This document shows positions 15,635-24,055 of a stretch of DNA of 64,000 bases, one piece after another. The notes under the pieces are model-generated. The model was given only the letters and a program-made list of their open reading frames with translations. It was not told where the DNA came from and made no database searches. This DNA comes from Streptomyces sp. NBC_01549 (GTDB lineage: Bacteria; Actinomycetota; Actinomycetes; Streptomycetales; Streptomycetaceae): NCBI RefSeq assembly GCF_026339955.1, contig NZ_JAPEPW010000002.1, positions 2,108,001-2,172,000 on the forward strand. Reading direction: 5' to 3'. The position numbers were made by a program, and so were the translations under genes. How positions within the stretch are numbered: position 1 is the first letter of the stretch; every line of letters begins with the position of its first letter.

Positions 15635-16555
15635 ATGACCAGCGTGGAGCTGCGCCAACTACGGTATTTCGTCGCGGTCGCCGAGGAGCTGAACTTCGGC
15701 CGGGCCGCCGAGCGCCTCCTGATCGCGGGACCATCCCTGTCCCAGCAGATCAAGGCACTCGAACGGGATCTTGGCGTACGCCTGTTCGATCGCGACCGCC
15801 GCTCGGTGGCCCTCACCCCGGCCGGTTCGGCCCTGCTCCCCCACACCCGCGCCCTGCTCGAGCGGGCCGACGACCTCCAGCGGCGGGCCGGTCGGCTGTC
15901 CGGATCGGAACCGGTACGGCTCGGCTACGTCAACTGGCTCCCGTCGGACCTGACCGCCCGCACCGCCACGGTGGCCCAACTCCACCTCGACGCCTGGGTC
16001 GCACCCTCGCACACCCAGGCCGCCCGGGTCGCCGCAGGCGGTCTGGACCTCGCGGTGTGCTGGGTGCGGACCAAGGACCTGGAAGAGCTCGGCCTGCGCG
16101 CCCGGCTCATCGGCGCCGACCGGCTCTACGCCGTCACCACCGGCGGCGACACGAGCGATGTGGCCGCCCGGGAGACCGCCGTACTCCTCGACAACGACAC
16201 CACCTCCTGGTCGTCCTGGAACGTCTACGCGGAGCAGCTGGCCGAGGACACCGGGGCCCGCGCGATACGCATCTCCGACGGCGGCATCACCGGACCGGCG
16301 TTCTTCGATCACGTCCGCCACTCCAGCCGCCCGGTCGTCAACTCCCCCAAGGGCCAGACCACCCCCCTGCCGCCCGACCTGGTCCAGCGCCCGGTCACGG
16401 CACCGGAGGTCTACTGGACCTGGTCGCTGGTCTGGCGCGAGAGCGAGGACCGCCCGGCCGTCCTCGCCGTCGTCGACGCCCTCTGTCACGGCGTGGGCGA
16501 CCTCGGCCTCCACGCCCCGGACGCCTGGCTGCCCGACGGGGACCCGCACCGATAG
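15635..16555 (+). CDS. LysR family transcriptional regulator
   Basis: A 306-residue LTTR. The HTH occupies residues 5-62 (LRQLRYFVAVAEELNFGRAA and LSQQIKALERDLGVRLFDR), followed by a periplasmic-binding-like effector domain from about 90. The ATG at 15635 starts exactly at the family N-terminus (MTSVELRQLRY). The 258-bp region between it and the muconolactone-isomerase-like gene is the obvious shared control region, so the isomerase and MFS genes are the likely targets. The effector is unknown. Confidence 0.92.
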   Translation: MTSVELRQLRYFVAVAEELNFGRAAERLLIAGPSLSQQIKALERDLGVRLFDRDRRSVALTPAGSALLPHTRALLERADDLQRRAGRLSGSEPVRLGYVNWLPSDLTARTATVAQLHLDAWVAPSHTQAARVAAGGLDLAVCWVRTKDLEELGLRARLIGADRLYAVTTGGDTSDVAARETAVLLDNDTTSWSSWNVYAEQLAEDTGARAIRISDGGITGPAFFDHVRHSSRPVVNSPKGQTTPLPPDLVQRPVTAPEVYWTWSLVWRESEDRPAVLAVVDALCHGVGDLGLHAPDAWLPDGDPHR

Positions 16556-16638
16556 CGATGCCGGCCCACTGACCTGCACTGGGAGGCTGCGCCTTCCAGC
16601 AGGGAGGAATTCGGTCCTGGCCAGGACCCCGCCGTCCT

Positions 16639-16690
16639 TTGACTTCTCCTCTCCATCCCGCCTACCTTCAAATAGTCGACCAGTCGGCTA
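16639..16690 (+). promoter_or_regulatory. Promoter and TetR operator of the SDR operon
   Basis: TTGACT at 16639-16644 and TACCTT at 16663-16668 form a -35/-10 pair with an 18-nt spacer. TAGTCGACCAGTCGGCTA at 16673-16690 follows at the probable transcription start: a dyad TAG-N-CGAC-N2-GTCG-N-CTA that matches the site before the TetR gene (11167-11184). Confidence 0.75.
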
Positions 16691-16766
16691 GTAGGAAACG
16701 GCGGCCGGCGAAGAAGCCCCCGCTTCATCTCGAACCTCAGAATCCCGGAACACGGAGAAGATCATC

Positions 16767-17480
16767 GTGAGCTCTCAGAACCAGAAGGTCGCAGTCGTCA
16801 CCGGAGCCTCGCAGGGCCTCGGCGCAGGCATCGTGGAGGGCTACCGCAAGCTCGGGTACGCCGTCGTCGCCACCTCGCGCACGATCGCCCCCGGCAACGA
16901 CGCGGGCATCGTGACCGTCCAGGGTGACATCGCCGACCCCGCCACCGCCGAACGCGTCATCGCCGCCGCCGTCGAGCGGTTCGGCCGTGTCGACACCCTG
17001 GTCAACAACGCGGGCATCTTCCTCGCCAAGCCCTTCCACCTGTACACCCAGGAGGACTACGCCGCGGCGACCGGCGTGAACCTGGTCGGCTTCTTCCGCA
17101 TCACCCAGCTGGCCGTCGAGCGCATGCTCGCCCAGGGCGGCGGACACATCGTCAACATCACCACCAGCCTGGTCGACAACGCCGACGCCAACGTCCCCTC
17201 CGTACTCGCCTCGCTGACCAAGGGCGGCCTGCAGTCCGCCACCAAGTCCCTCGCGATCGAGTACGCCACGCGTGGCATCCGCGTCAACGCCGTTTCGCCG
17301 GGCATCATCAAGACCCCCATGCACCCCGTGGAGACCCACGAGGCGCTCGCCGGACTGCACCCGGTCGGCCGGATGGGCGCGATCAGCGACATCGCCGACG
17401 CGGTGATCTACCTGGAGAACGCCCCGTTCGTCACCGGCGAGATCCTCCACGTCGACGGCGGCCAGAGCGCCGGCCACTGA
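16767..17480 (+). CDS. SDR-family oxidoreductase lacking the catalytic tyrosine
   Basis: A 237-residue short-chain dehydrogenase fold. The cofactor motif TGASQGLGAG is at 12-21, NNAG at 80-83 and PGIIKTPM at 178-185. The usual Y-x-x-x-K motif reads ASLTK (A148 to K152), so the catalytic Tyr is Ala; the Ser position is in NITTS. Enzymatic activity by the normal mechanism is therefore doubtful. GTG at 16767 follows GGAGAAG. It heads an operon with an NTF2-like protein and lies behind a TetR operator. Confidence 0.9.
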   Translation: MSSQNQKVAVVTGASQGLGAGIVEGYRKLGYAVVATSRTIAPGNDAGIVTVQGDIADPATAERVIAAAVERFGRVDTLVNNAGIFLAKPFHLYTQEDYAAATGVNLVGFFRITQLAVERMLAQGGGHIVNITTSLVDNADANVPSVLASLTKGGLQSATKSLAIEYATRGIRVNAVSPGIIKTPMHPVETHEALAGLHPVGRMGAISDIADAVIYLENAPFVTGEILHVDGGQSAGH

Positions 17481-17518
17481 CGGAGCACGACGACAGAACA
17501 CGACGACGGAGAACTTCC

Positions 17519-17890
17519 ATGAACCGTACAACGGACAACGAGGCGGCCCTGCGGGACGTCCTCGACCGGTGGAAGGCCGCGGTCGACGCGCACGAACCGG
17601 AGCAGGTCGCCGCCCAGTTCACCGAGGACGCCATCTTCCAGGGGCTGCACCCCTACAGCGTCGGAAGGCCCGGCGTCGCGGCCTACTACGCCTCCCAGCC
17701 CATCGGGATGGCCGCCGCGTACCAGATTCTCGAGACCAGGCGCCTCACCGACGACCTCGTCCTCGGATATCTGAGCGTCGACTTCTCCTTCACGGACCGC
17801 CCCACCCTCAACGTCAAACTCGGCGTACTGGTGCAGCGCGTGCAGGGGACCTGGCACATCGGCCACTACCAGGTGTCCCGGCTCGAATAG
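17519..17890 (+). CDS. NTF2-like/SnoaL-type small protein
   Basis: A 123-residue alpha/beta-barrel protein of the SgcJ/EcaC-like (DUF4440) group: ALRDVLDRWKAAVDAHEPEQ, FTEDAIFQGLHPYSVG and a C-terminal GTWHIGHYQVSRL. NTF2-like folds form cone-shaped pockets used as isomerases, hydrolases or binding proteins. It starts 38 bp after the SDR stop, and a GGAG lies before the ATG. Probably co-expressed with the SDR under TetR control; substrate unknown. Confidence 0.85.
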   Translation: MNRTTDNEAALRDVLDRWKAAVDAHEPEQVAAQFTEDAIFQGLHPYSVGRPGVAAYYASQPIGMAAAYQILETRRLTDDLVLGYLSVDFSFTDRPTLNVKLGVLVQRVQGTWHIGHYQVSRLE

Positions 17891-17898
17891 TCCGGCTC

Positions 17899-17940
17899 CC
17901 TTACAGGAAGTTCCTTACAGGGAGTTCCTTACAGGGAGTT
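17899..17940. repeat. Three tandem 14-bp repeats at a gene end
   Basis: CCTTACAGGAAGTT (17899-17912) is followed by two exact copies of CCTTACAGGGAGTT (17913-17926, 17927-17940). On the minus strand each unit contains AACTCCCTGTAA, so the last codons and stop of the P-loop gene (NSL-stop) are repeated downstream. The units are not a multiple of three, but all lie at or after the stop. Confidence 0.95.
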
Positions 17941-18447
17941 CACCCAAGCCGCGGTGTCGCCCGGGCGGCCGAAGCGAAGCGTGTCGAGATGCGCGAAGCG
18001 GGGGTCGCCGGTGCGGCGGGCGATCTCGCGGCGCCGGTTCGCGTGCTGGGACCAGGACCACCACAGGGGGTGTTCCCGGCTCAGCCAGCCGGTCCAGGTT
18101 TCCCTGTTGCCGCCGAACAGCGGCTCACGTGTGACAGTGCGGCGAACGGAACGGCGCAGGACCCGGGGCAGGACGATGCGTTTGGGATAGTCCAGCCATA
18201 TCACCGTGTCGGCCTGTTCCCACATCAGGTCACGGACCTCCGGATAGCCGATGGAGTCGATGGCCCAGCGGGATTCGGCGGTGATCCGGAGAACGTCCTC
18301 GCTCAACTTCTCGTTCACGGCCCACCCGGCACCTGTGAAGTACAGCGCGTCCATCTCGTGGTAGGGCAGGCCGAGGCGACCGCTCAGACCCCGGGCGAGC
18401 GTGGACTTACCCGCACCTGTGCTCCCCACCACCAAGATCCGCCGCAT
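17929..18447 (-). CDS. P-loop adenylate-kinase-like (topology modulation) protein
   Basis: A 172-residue nucleotide-binding protein with Walker A GSTGAGKS at residues 8-15 and the acceptor-side motif HEMDALYF. It resembles the AAA/FlaR or DNA topology modulation-like kinases, which are small P-loop phosphotransferases of uncertain role. LGSNR-like Arg clusters (RRSVRRTVTR) form the lid region. Its final codons are duplicated in the tandem repeat downstream. It is a single gene, convergent with the SDR operon. Confidence 0.82.
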   Translation of the reverse strand: MRRILVVGSTGAGKSTLARGLSGRLGLPYHEMDALYFTGAGWAVNEKLSEDVLRITAESRWAIDSIGYPEVRDLMWEQADTVIWLDYPKRIVLPRVLRRSVRRTVTREPLFGGNRETWTGWLSREHPLWWSWSQHANRRREIARRTGDPRFAHLDTLRFGRPGDTAAWVNSL

Positions 18448-18466
18448 CCCGGCATCCTAGGCCCCG

Positions 18467-18613
18467 TCCGGCGGATCCTGCCGGACAGGCCCTGACCGTG
18501 TGGGCGCCTAGTTCTTCTGCCACCCTCGGCGACTCCCGGTAGCAGGAGGCGAGCGGTTCCGAGCGATCCCGCCCTTGGCTGAAGACCGGGCTCACGGTGT
18601 GAACGGATGCCCG
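18467..18613 (-). pseudogene. Macro-domain protein relic
   Basis: About 48 codons in one minus-strand frame, SVHTVSPVFSQ followed by DRSEPLASCYRESPRVAEEL and GAHTVRACPAGSAG, align with IHTVGPRFSHEEDRSELLA and following residues of the intact macro-domain protein at 20142-20651. Nothing of the N-terminal ADP-ribose loop or C-terminus is found around it. The DNA is also similar (GACTCCCGGTAGCA in both). It is a decayed fragment of a paralogue, 1.5 kb from the intact gene. Confidence 0.8.
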
Positions 18614-18907
18614 AGGCTGCCACAGCTCCGCACCGCAACCGAAGGCCAGCCGGGGCACCTACGAGATGCGGGAGATCGTCAACGCGCCGCTGCACGAGAG
18701 CCGCAACGCGGTGATCACCGGCTCGGCCAACGCCCAGCGCTCGGGTTCTCGCCGAGGCGGACGAGACTCTTGCGGTGATTGGCATGGCCCGGACATCATT
18801 GCGGTCGTGCGGCAAATCTACCCGCATAGATTTCGGCTCCATCCTGATCGTCCCCATCCGTCGCCCGACCGCCCCACAGCGGTGGCAACGCATCCAGGAG
18901 GAACCCC
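18614..18907. other. Region without a supported gene between the macro relic and secreted-protein gene
   Basis: A plus-strand stretch at about 18633-18755 reads like protein (GTYEMREIVNAPLHES, NAVITGSANAQRSG) but has no flanking domain and could not be identified; it may be another gene relic. The last 60 bases hold the promoter and the AGGAGGAA ribosome site of the gene at 18908. Confidence 0.4.
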
Positions 18908-20041
18908 GTGCAGCTCACCGTCACCCGGCGTACGGCTGTCGCCGTCGCCCTCAGTGCGGTATCCGCCCTCGCTCTCCAAGGCCTCGCCCTTCCCTCCGCC
19001 CACGCTTCGACCCCCGCGGCGTCATCGGCGCCTTCCGACTCCGCCACGGTGGGCGGCATCGAAGCCGCCACCGCACGCGCCGTGGCCCGCTCACTCGGCA
19101 ACGCCGACTGGCGGGCACAGATACGTACCGCCGCGCTGGGTTCGAGACAGGTGGACCTCGCAACGCTCACCGCCCGGGCCTCGGCACCCACCGCACTGAA
19201 CTCGGCGGTCAGCACGGCCGACCGCCGCATCGCCACCGCCAAGGGACTGCCCGCGACCACCGGTTCACTCCTGCGCCTGCGTCTGGGCGCGGACTCCATG
19301 CGGGGCGCGCTGACCACGAAGGTCAAACCGCTGGTGGCGGTCGCCGCCAACGACGACTCCGCGACCGCCGTCACCGCCTACGACAGTGCCGGCCGGGCCC
19401 ACACACTGAGCGCCGGGCAGACGCCGAAGCAGCCGGTGTACGTCATCGACATCGACGTGTCGAAGGCCGTGTCCCTCGGCCTCGCGCAGGTGAACAAGGC
19501 CTTCGAGAAGGCGGGCCTGCGGGCGCCGATGAAGGCCGCGGCCGGCAATGCCGGGTACTGGACCACCAAGGTCGATTCGGTCTACCTCAACGACGACGAA
19601 GAGCCCTGGGTCCTCGGGGACGCCGAGATCTACTCGATCGTCAGCGGATTCGGCCTGGACGGAAATGTCCGCGTCGACACGGTCACCATGCCGTATCTGG
19701 ACGACGACCACACCACCTATTACCCGAACCAGATCCTCGTCAACTGGTCCAACTACAAGTACAACGAAGCCGACGTCGTCATGATGGAGGACGACGGCGA
19801 CACCAACTACGCGACCTTGGCGAAGGCCCTCGCCGACGCGCTGCTGACCATCACCGACCAAGGTACGTACATCCCACTGGTGGACGCGATCCTCGCCGCG
19901 CTCCCCACGTCCTGGTACACCAACGACGCGGACTACGTGGACTCCTGGTACACCCTCGCGCAGTCCTCGTCCGGCCGCGTGAACGGTGCCCGGGGCAACG
20001 GCTGGATGACGGTGTCCCCGTACTTCGTCCAACAGTTCTGA
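18908..20041 (+). CDS. Secreted protein, probably DUF3103 family
   Basis: A 377-residue exported protein. The signal peptide spans about residues 1-34 with cleavage after AHA. The mature C-terminal half is rich in acidic and aromatic residues (DSVYLNDDEEPWVLGDAEIY, MMEDDGDTNY, TWYTNDADYVDSWYTL-like stretches), suggestive of metal or wall binding. It resembles the DUF3103 group of secreted bacterial proteins, but that assignment is from memory of the pattern. GTG at 18908 follows AGGAGGAACCCC. A perfect 15-bp hairpin after the stop is its terminator. Confidence 0.75.
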   Translation: MQLTVTRRTAVAVALSAVSALALQGLALPSAHASTPAASSAPSDSATVGGIEAATARAVARSLGNADWRAQIRTAALGSRQVDLATLTARASAPTALNSAVSTADRRIATAKGLPATTGSLLRLRLGADSMRGALTTKVKPLVAVAANDDSATAVTAYDSAGRAHTLSAGQTPKQPVYVIDIDVSKAVSLGLAQVNKAFEKAGLRAPMKAAAGNAGYWTTKVDSVYLNDDEEPWVLGDAEIYSIVSGFGLDGNVRVDTVTMPYLDDDHTTYYPNQILVNWSNYKYNEADVVMMEDDGDTNYATLAKALADALLTITDQGTYIPLVDAILAALPTSWYTNDADYVDSWYTLAQSSSGRVNGARGNGWMTVSPYFVQQF

Positions 20042-20067
20042 TCCTCGGCCGCGCCGCGTCTTCACGG

Positions 20068-20102
20068 CTCCGCCCCACTGGACGGAATCCAGTGGGGCGG
20101 AG
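20068..20102. terminator. Perfect 15-bp stem hairpin, bidirectional terminator
   Basis: CTCCGCCCCACTGGA and TCCAGTGGGGCGGAG are exact inverted repeats around a CGGAA loop. It sits between the convergent ends of the secreted-protein gene (20041) and the macro-domain gene (20142). No T-run follows, as is common in actinomycetes. Confidence 0.88.
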
Positions 20103-20141
20103 ATCCGTATCGCTACGCGGGCAGACGGGCCCCGACCGTCG

Positions 20142-20651
20142 TCAGCGGATCTGCCGGGCGAACGCCTCGTACGCCCGCTCGTCGAAGAGGACGAACCTGA
20201 CCTCCTCGACCGACGTCTTCGCCGCCCGTACCGTCTCCACCGCGATCCGCGCCGCGTCGTCCATCGGCCATCCGTAGATGCCCGCTGAGACCGCCGGAAA
20301 GGCGACCGTACGGGCGCCCAGCTCATCCGCCACCCGCAACGACTCCCGGTAGCACGAAGCCAGCAGCTCCGACCGGTCCTCCTCGTGGGAGAACCGCGGG
20401 CCGACCGTGTGGATCACCCACCGTGCGTCCAACTCGCCCGCGGTGGTGGAGACCGCGCGGCCCGTGGGCAGGCCCTTGCCGTAGTGGGAGGCGCGGAGCC
20501 TGCGGCAGTCGGCGAGGATGGCGGGGCCACCACGACGGTGGATGGCCCCGTCCACACCTCCCCCGCCGAGCAGCGACGAGTTCGCCGCGTTGACGATCGC
20601 GTCGACGCTCTGGCGGGTGATGTCTCCCTGGACCAGGGTGATGGCGGTCAT
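20142..20651 (-). CDS. Macro-domain O-acetyl-ADP-ribose deacetylase (YmdB-like)
   Basis: A 169-residue stand-alone macro domain. It shows the family pattern ITLVQGDITRQSVDAIVNAA, the catalytic-loop NSSLLGGGGVDGAIH near 24-38, and FPAVSAGIYGWP near 125-136. Such enzymes hydrolyse O-acetyl-ADP-ribose and can reverse mono-ADP-ribosylation. Start at ATG 20651 matches the family length. A relic of a paralogue lies at 18467-18613. Confidence 0.93.
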   Translation of the reverse strand: MTAITLVQGDITRQSVDAIVNAANSSLLGGGGVDGAIHRRGGPAILADCRRLRASHYGKGLPTGRAVSTTAGELDARWVIHTVGPRFSHEEDRSELLASCYRESLRVADELGARTVAFPAVSAGIYGWPMDDAARIAVETVRAAKTSVEEVRFVLFDERAYEAFARQIR

Positions 20652-20728
20652 GACGGCCTCGGCTTCCTCGTGTGCGGTCTTCGATCTTCGCCGCATCGCG
20701 CTCCGGCCGCCACGCCGATATCCGACCG

Positions 20729-22201
20729 TCAGACGACCACTCCGTCGATCTCGAAGGTCTGCACCGATGCGGCGGAGAAGGCCGCCGTCAGTGTCTTGCC
20801 GCTCAGATAGGTGTCCGAGTGGGCCGTGTAGAGGTCGCCGCTGCCGGAGATGACGGTGTTCCAGCGTCGTACGAGTCCGCCGCTGCCCCCGGTGACCTGG
20901 CTGAACTTGGACAGGTCGAAGGTGAGGTTCTGCGCGGCGCCGGTGTTGACGGCCACGATGACCAGGCGCTTCGCGCTCGCGTCGTAAGCCGCCGCGGCGT
21001 ATCCGACACCGGTGTCGATGATGGTCATGCCGGGACGGATGTGCCGGCTGAACTGGGCCATCACGTAGTACTTGGTCTGGACGGTGGTCGGCTGGAGGGT
21101 GCTCTGGTCGTAGGCGATCATCGCCCAGCCGGTGCTGGGGTCCATCACCTGCCAGTAGACCCACGCGGTCGGGTGCAGCCAGCGGAAGTCCAGGCAGAGG
21201 TTGCTCGCCAGGGTGAGGCCGGTGGCGTCGGCGTCGCCGGTCTCGGAGTTCCACAGCCGCTTGCCCGCCGTGGTGACGACATCGGTGTAAAGGAGGTCGC
21301 GGCGGCCGCCGGAGCCCTGGTAACCGTGCACGTTGACCCGGTTGACCTGAGCCTTCGTCGTCGAGCTGAAGGAACTCCACGTCGTACGGGCCAGGTCGTA
21401 GCTCGTCTCGTCGGACGCGGAGATCAGGGTGCCGGTCAGGCCGCGCTTGTCGAGTTCGCTGCGCAGATACGGGAGGACGGCCGCCTGGACGGTGGCGTCC
21501 ATGTGGCAGCCCTCCTGGGTGCCCGTCGCCGTCCACCAGCTGGAGGAGGGCTCGTTGAACGCGTCGACGGAGCTGAAGTTCACACCCCAGTTGTTCTTCG
21601 CGTAGAGCGCCACCGCGGCCAGGTGGGAGGCGTGCTGACGGTAGTTCCAGGACTGGAGGTTGTTGCCGCCGCCGGACGCGCCGGACGGGTTGTGGTTGAG
21701 GCACATCCACCACATCGGCGAGTTGGCGAACAGCTCGCTGACAGCGCCGCGTTGGGTCGCCTTGACCAGGGCCGCCCGCTGGTTGGCGTCGGCCGTCCAG
21801 TCCCAGGCGGAGGAGGTGGGGTCCTCGTTGTTCCAGTCCTGCCAGTACCCCTCGATCTGCTTGAACGCCGGGATGTTGGCGGAGGCGACCATGCTCTCGC
21901 CGCTCACGGTGTTCCAGCTGCACGCGCCCAGGTTGTAACGGGCGATGTTGAGGCCGAGGCCCGGCAGCGTCTTGCCGCCGTAGGCGACGGACTTGGTGGT
22001 GAAGAAGATGTCGGCGAAGTCGTCCCGGGCGCCGAACACGTTGGCCCACCAGGCGAGGGAGGTGCCCCAACCCTCCCAACTGCCGTACGAGGTACCGGGG
22101 TTGACCCCGATCGTCGCGTCGGCCCGAGCGGTGCCCGTGGCCAGCGCACTGCCGAGCAACGCACCACCCGCCGCGGCCAGCACCGATCTGCGCTTGATCA
22201 T
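20729..22201 (-). CDS. Secreted GH30-family glycoside hydrolase (endo-beta-1,6-galactanase-like)
   Basis: A 490-residue exoenzyme with an N-terminal export signal MIKRRSVLAAAGGALLG, possibly Tat-type, ending near ARA at 27. The TIM barrel carries the acid/base Glu in AFNEP (E217) and the nucleophile Glu in LWNSETGD (E320), as in clan GH-A enzymes. The opening GTSYGSWEGWGTSLAWWAN and the C-terminal beta domain match GH30 enzymes acting on beta-1,6-galactan; a related Streptomyces enzyme is known. GGAGACTTCCAC precedes the ATG. A LacI-type operator lies upstream. Confidence 0.85.
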   Translation of the reverse strand: MIKRRSVLAAAGGALLGSALATGTARADATIGVNPGTSYGSWEGWGTSLAWWANVFGARDDFADIFFTTKSVAYGGKTLPGLGLNIARYNLGACSWNTVSGESMVASANIPAFKQIEGYWQDWNNEDPTSSAWDWTADANQRAALVKATQRGAVSELFANSPMWWMCLNHNPSGASGGGNNLQSWNYRQHASHLAAVALYAKNNWGVNFSSVDAFNEPSSSWWTATGTQEGCHMDATVQAAVLPYLRSELDKRGLTGTLISASDETSYDLARTTWSSFSSTTKAQVNRVNVHGYQGSGGRRDLLYTDVVTTAGKRLWNSETGDADATGLTLASNLCLDFRWLHPTAWVYWQVMDPSTGWAMIAYDQSTLQPTTVQTKYYVMAQFSRHIRPGMTIIDTGVGYAAAAYDASAKRLVIVAVNTGAAQNLTFDLSKFSQVTGGSGGLVRRWNTVISGSGDLYTAHSDTYLSGKTLTAAFSAASVQTFEIDGVVV

Positions 22202-22277
22202 GTGGAAGTCTCCTGTCACGGTCATGCCACGGCCCCATCGCATGATCGGGCCGCGGCGGAACGTTGTCGAGACGCGT

Positions 22278-22289
22278 GACAGCGCTTTC
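22278..22289. promoter_or_regulatory. LacI-type operator before the GH30 gene
   Basis: GACAGCGCTTTC differs by one base from the perfect palindrome GAAAGCGCTTTC. The central AGCGCT is typical of LacI-family sugar repressors in streptomycetes. It lies 77 nt upstream of the GH30 ATG; no LacI gene is in the window. Confidence 0.55.
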
Positions 22290-22380
22290 TTCCTGTGAAA
22301 AGAGGTACGGATGCGAGGGCTTGCGTCGCCCCTGGTCAGAATGGCGGCCACCCTTGGTCACGACTGGCGGCCGCCCCTGC

Positions 22381-23799
22381 TCAGGACTGGCGCAGGCGCC
22401 GCCACACGGCCTTCGCCGCGTTGTGCCCCGACATGCCGTGCACACCGGGGCCCGGCGGGGTGGCCGAGGAGCAGATGAAGACGGCCGGATGCGGCGTGCT
22501 GTACGGGAACAGGGAGAGCTTGGGGCGCAGCAGGAGCTGGAGTCCGGAGGCGGCGCCGCAGGCGATGTCGCCGCCCACGTAATTGGCGTTGCGCGCGGCG
22601 AGTTCGCGTGGGCCGGCGGTGGCGCGGGCCAGCACGCGGTCGCGGAAGCCGGGCGCGAACCGCTCCAACTGCCGCTCGATCGCATCCGTGAGGTCACCCG
22701 TCCAGCCGTTCGGCACGTGTCCGTACGCCCAGAAGACGTGCTTGCCCTCGGGGGCGCGGGAGGGGTCGACGACGCTGGGCTGCACCGTGATCAGGAAGGG
22801 TGCGTCCGGCGCCCGGCCCTCGCGCGAGGCCGCGTGCAGGGCGGTGGCGATCTCGGCGCGGCTCGCACCCACCTGCACGGTCCCGGCGGTGCGTGCCTCC
22901 TCGGCCGTCCAGGGGACGGGGCCGTCCAGGGCGTAGTCGACCTTGAAGACCGCCGCCCCGTAGCGATAGTCCTCGTAGTACCGCCCGAAGCCCGCGATCC
23001 GGGACAGCGCGGTGGGTGAGGTGTCGAAGACGTAGGCGCGCGCGGGCGGCAGGTCGTCGAGACGCTTGACCTCGTAGTCGGTGTGGACGGTGCCGCCGAG
23101 GTCCTTGAGGTACGCGGTGAGCGCGTCGGAGATGGACTGGGAGCCGCCGCGGGGTACGGGCCAGCCGCGGGCGTGCGCGGCCAGCGCGAAGACCAGGCCG
23201 ACGGCGCCGGTGGCGACGCCGTCGAGCGGGGCGATGACGTGCGCGACGAGACCGGAGAACAGCGCCTGGGCCCGCTCGTCGCGGAAGCGCCGCATCAGCC
23301 AGGTCGAGGGCGGCAGCCCGGTCAGGCCGAAGCGGGCCAGGGTGACGGGGTCGCGGGGCAGCGCGGTCAGGGGCAGCGACATGAAGTCGTGGACCAGCGT
23401 GTCCCACTTGGGGAGGAAGGGGGCGATCAGCCTGCGGTACGCACCGGCGTCGCGGGGGCCGAACGAGGCCGCCGTCTCGGCCACGGAACGGGCGAGCACC
23501 GCCGCGGTGCCGTCGGGGAACGGGTGTGCCATCGGGAGCTTCGCGTGCAGCCACTCCAGGCCGTACCGCTCCAGGGGCATCGCTCGGAAGGCGGGTGAAT
23601 TGATGCCCAGGGGGTGGGCCGCGGAACAGGGGTCGTGCCGGAAGCCGGGGAGGGTCAGCTCTTCGGTGCGGGCGCCGCCGCCGACGGTGTCCCGTGCTTC
23701 GAACACGGCCACGGAGAAGCCGCGGCGCGCCAGCTCCACGGCAGCCGTCAGTCCGTTCGGCCCCGCACCCACCACGACCGCATCGAGCATCGACGGCAC
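22381..23799 (-). CDS. FAD-dependent oxidoreductase (phytoene desaturase-like)
   Basis: A 472-residue flavoprotein with the Rossmann FAD motif VVGAGPNGLTAAVELARRG near residues 8-27 and the amine oxidase/CrtI-like GGGARTEELTLPGFRHDPCS. The end GPGVHGMSGHNAAKAV is the second FAD contact typical of the NAD(P)/FAD family that includes phytoene desaturases. No carotenoid genes are adjacent, so the substrate is open. GTG at 23799 is chosen because GGAG lies 7 nt before it; ATG at 23790 is the alternative. Confidence 0.87.
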   Translation of the reverse strand: MPSMLDAVVVGAGPNGLTAAVELARRGFSVAVFEARDTVGGGARTEELTLPGFRHDPCSAAHPLGINSPAFRAMPLERYGLEWLHAKLPMAHPFPDGTAAVLARSVAETAASFGPRDAGAYRRLIAPFLPKWDTLVHDFMSLPLTALPRDPVTLARFGLTGLPPSTWLMRRFRDERAQALFSGLVAHVIAPLDGVATGAVGLVFALAAHARGWPVPRGGSQSISDALTAYLKDLGGTVHTDYEVKRLDDLPPARAYVFDTSPTALSRIAGFGRYYEDYRYGAAVFKVDYALDGPVPWTAEEARTAGTVQVGASRAEIATALHAASREGRAPDAPFLITVQPSVVDPSRAPEGKHVFWAYGHVPNGWTGDLTDAIERQLERFAPGFRDRVLARATAGPRELAARNANYVGGDIACGAASGLQLLLRPKLSLFPYSTPHPAVFICSSATPPGPGVHGMSGHNAAKAVWRRLRQS

Positions 23800-24055
23800 C
23801 TTCGGACTCCTTTGTCAGCCGACGGCCACTGGACATCAGGATATGCCGGGGGACTGACAGCCTTGATGGCGCGGGGGGTTGGGAACCGGGGAGTCGTCCG
23901 ACGGACGGGGGCTTTTGCCAAGGCACCGTTGCCCGACAGCACCGGGCTTCGCCGGTGGCGGCCCGCACCGGGTTCCTGGAACCACGGGGGCGGCGAGGTC
24001 GTGCGGACCCCGCCCCGGCCGCGCCCCCGGTCGGCTCATGCGGGCGTCGGCGGGG

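Noticed and set aside
16556..16620. Imperfect inverted repeat after the LysR gene
   Set aside because: The arms (CTGCACTGGGAGG and CCTTCCAGCAG) pair only with bulges; too weak to call a terminator.
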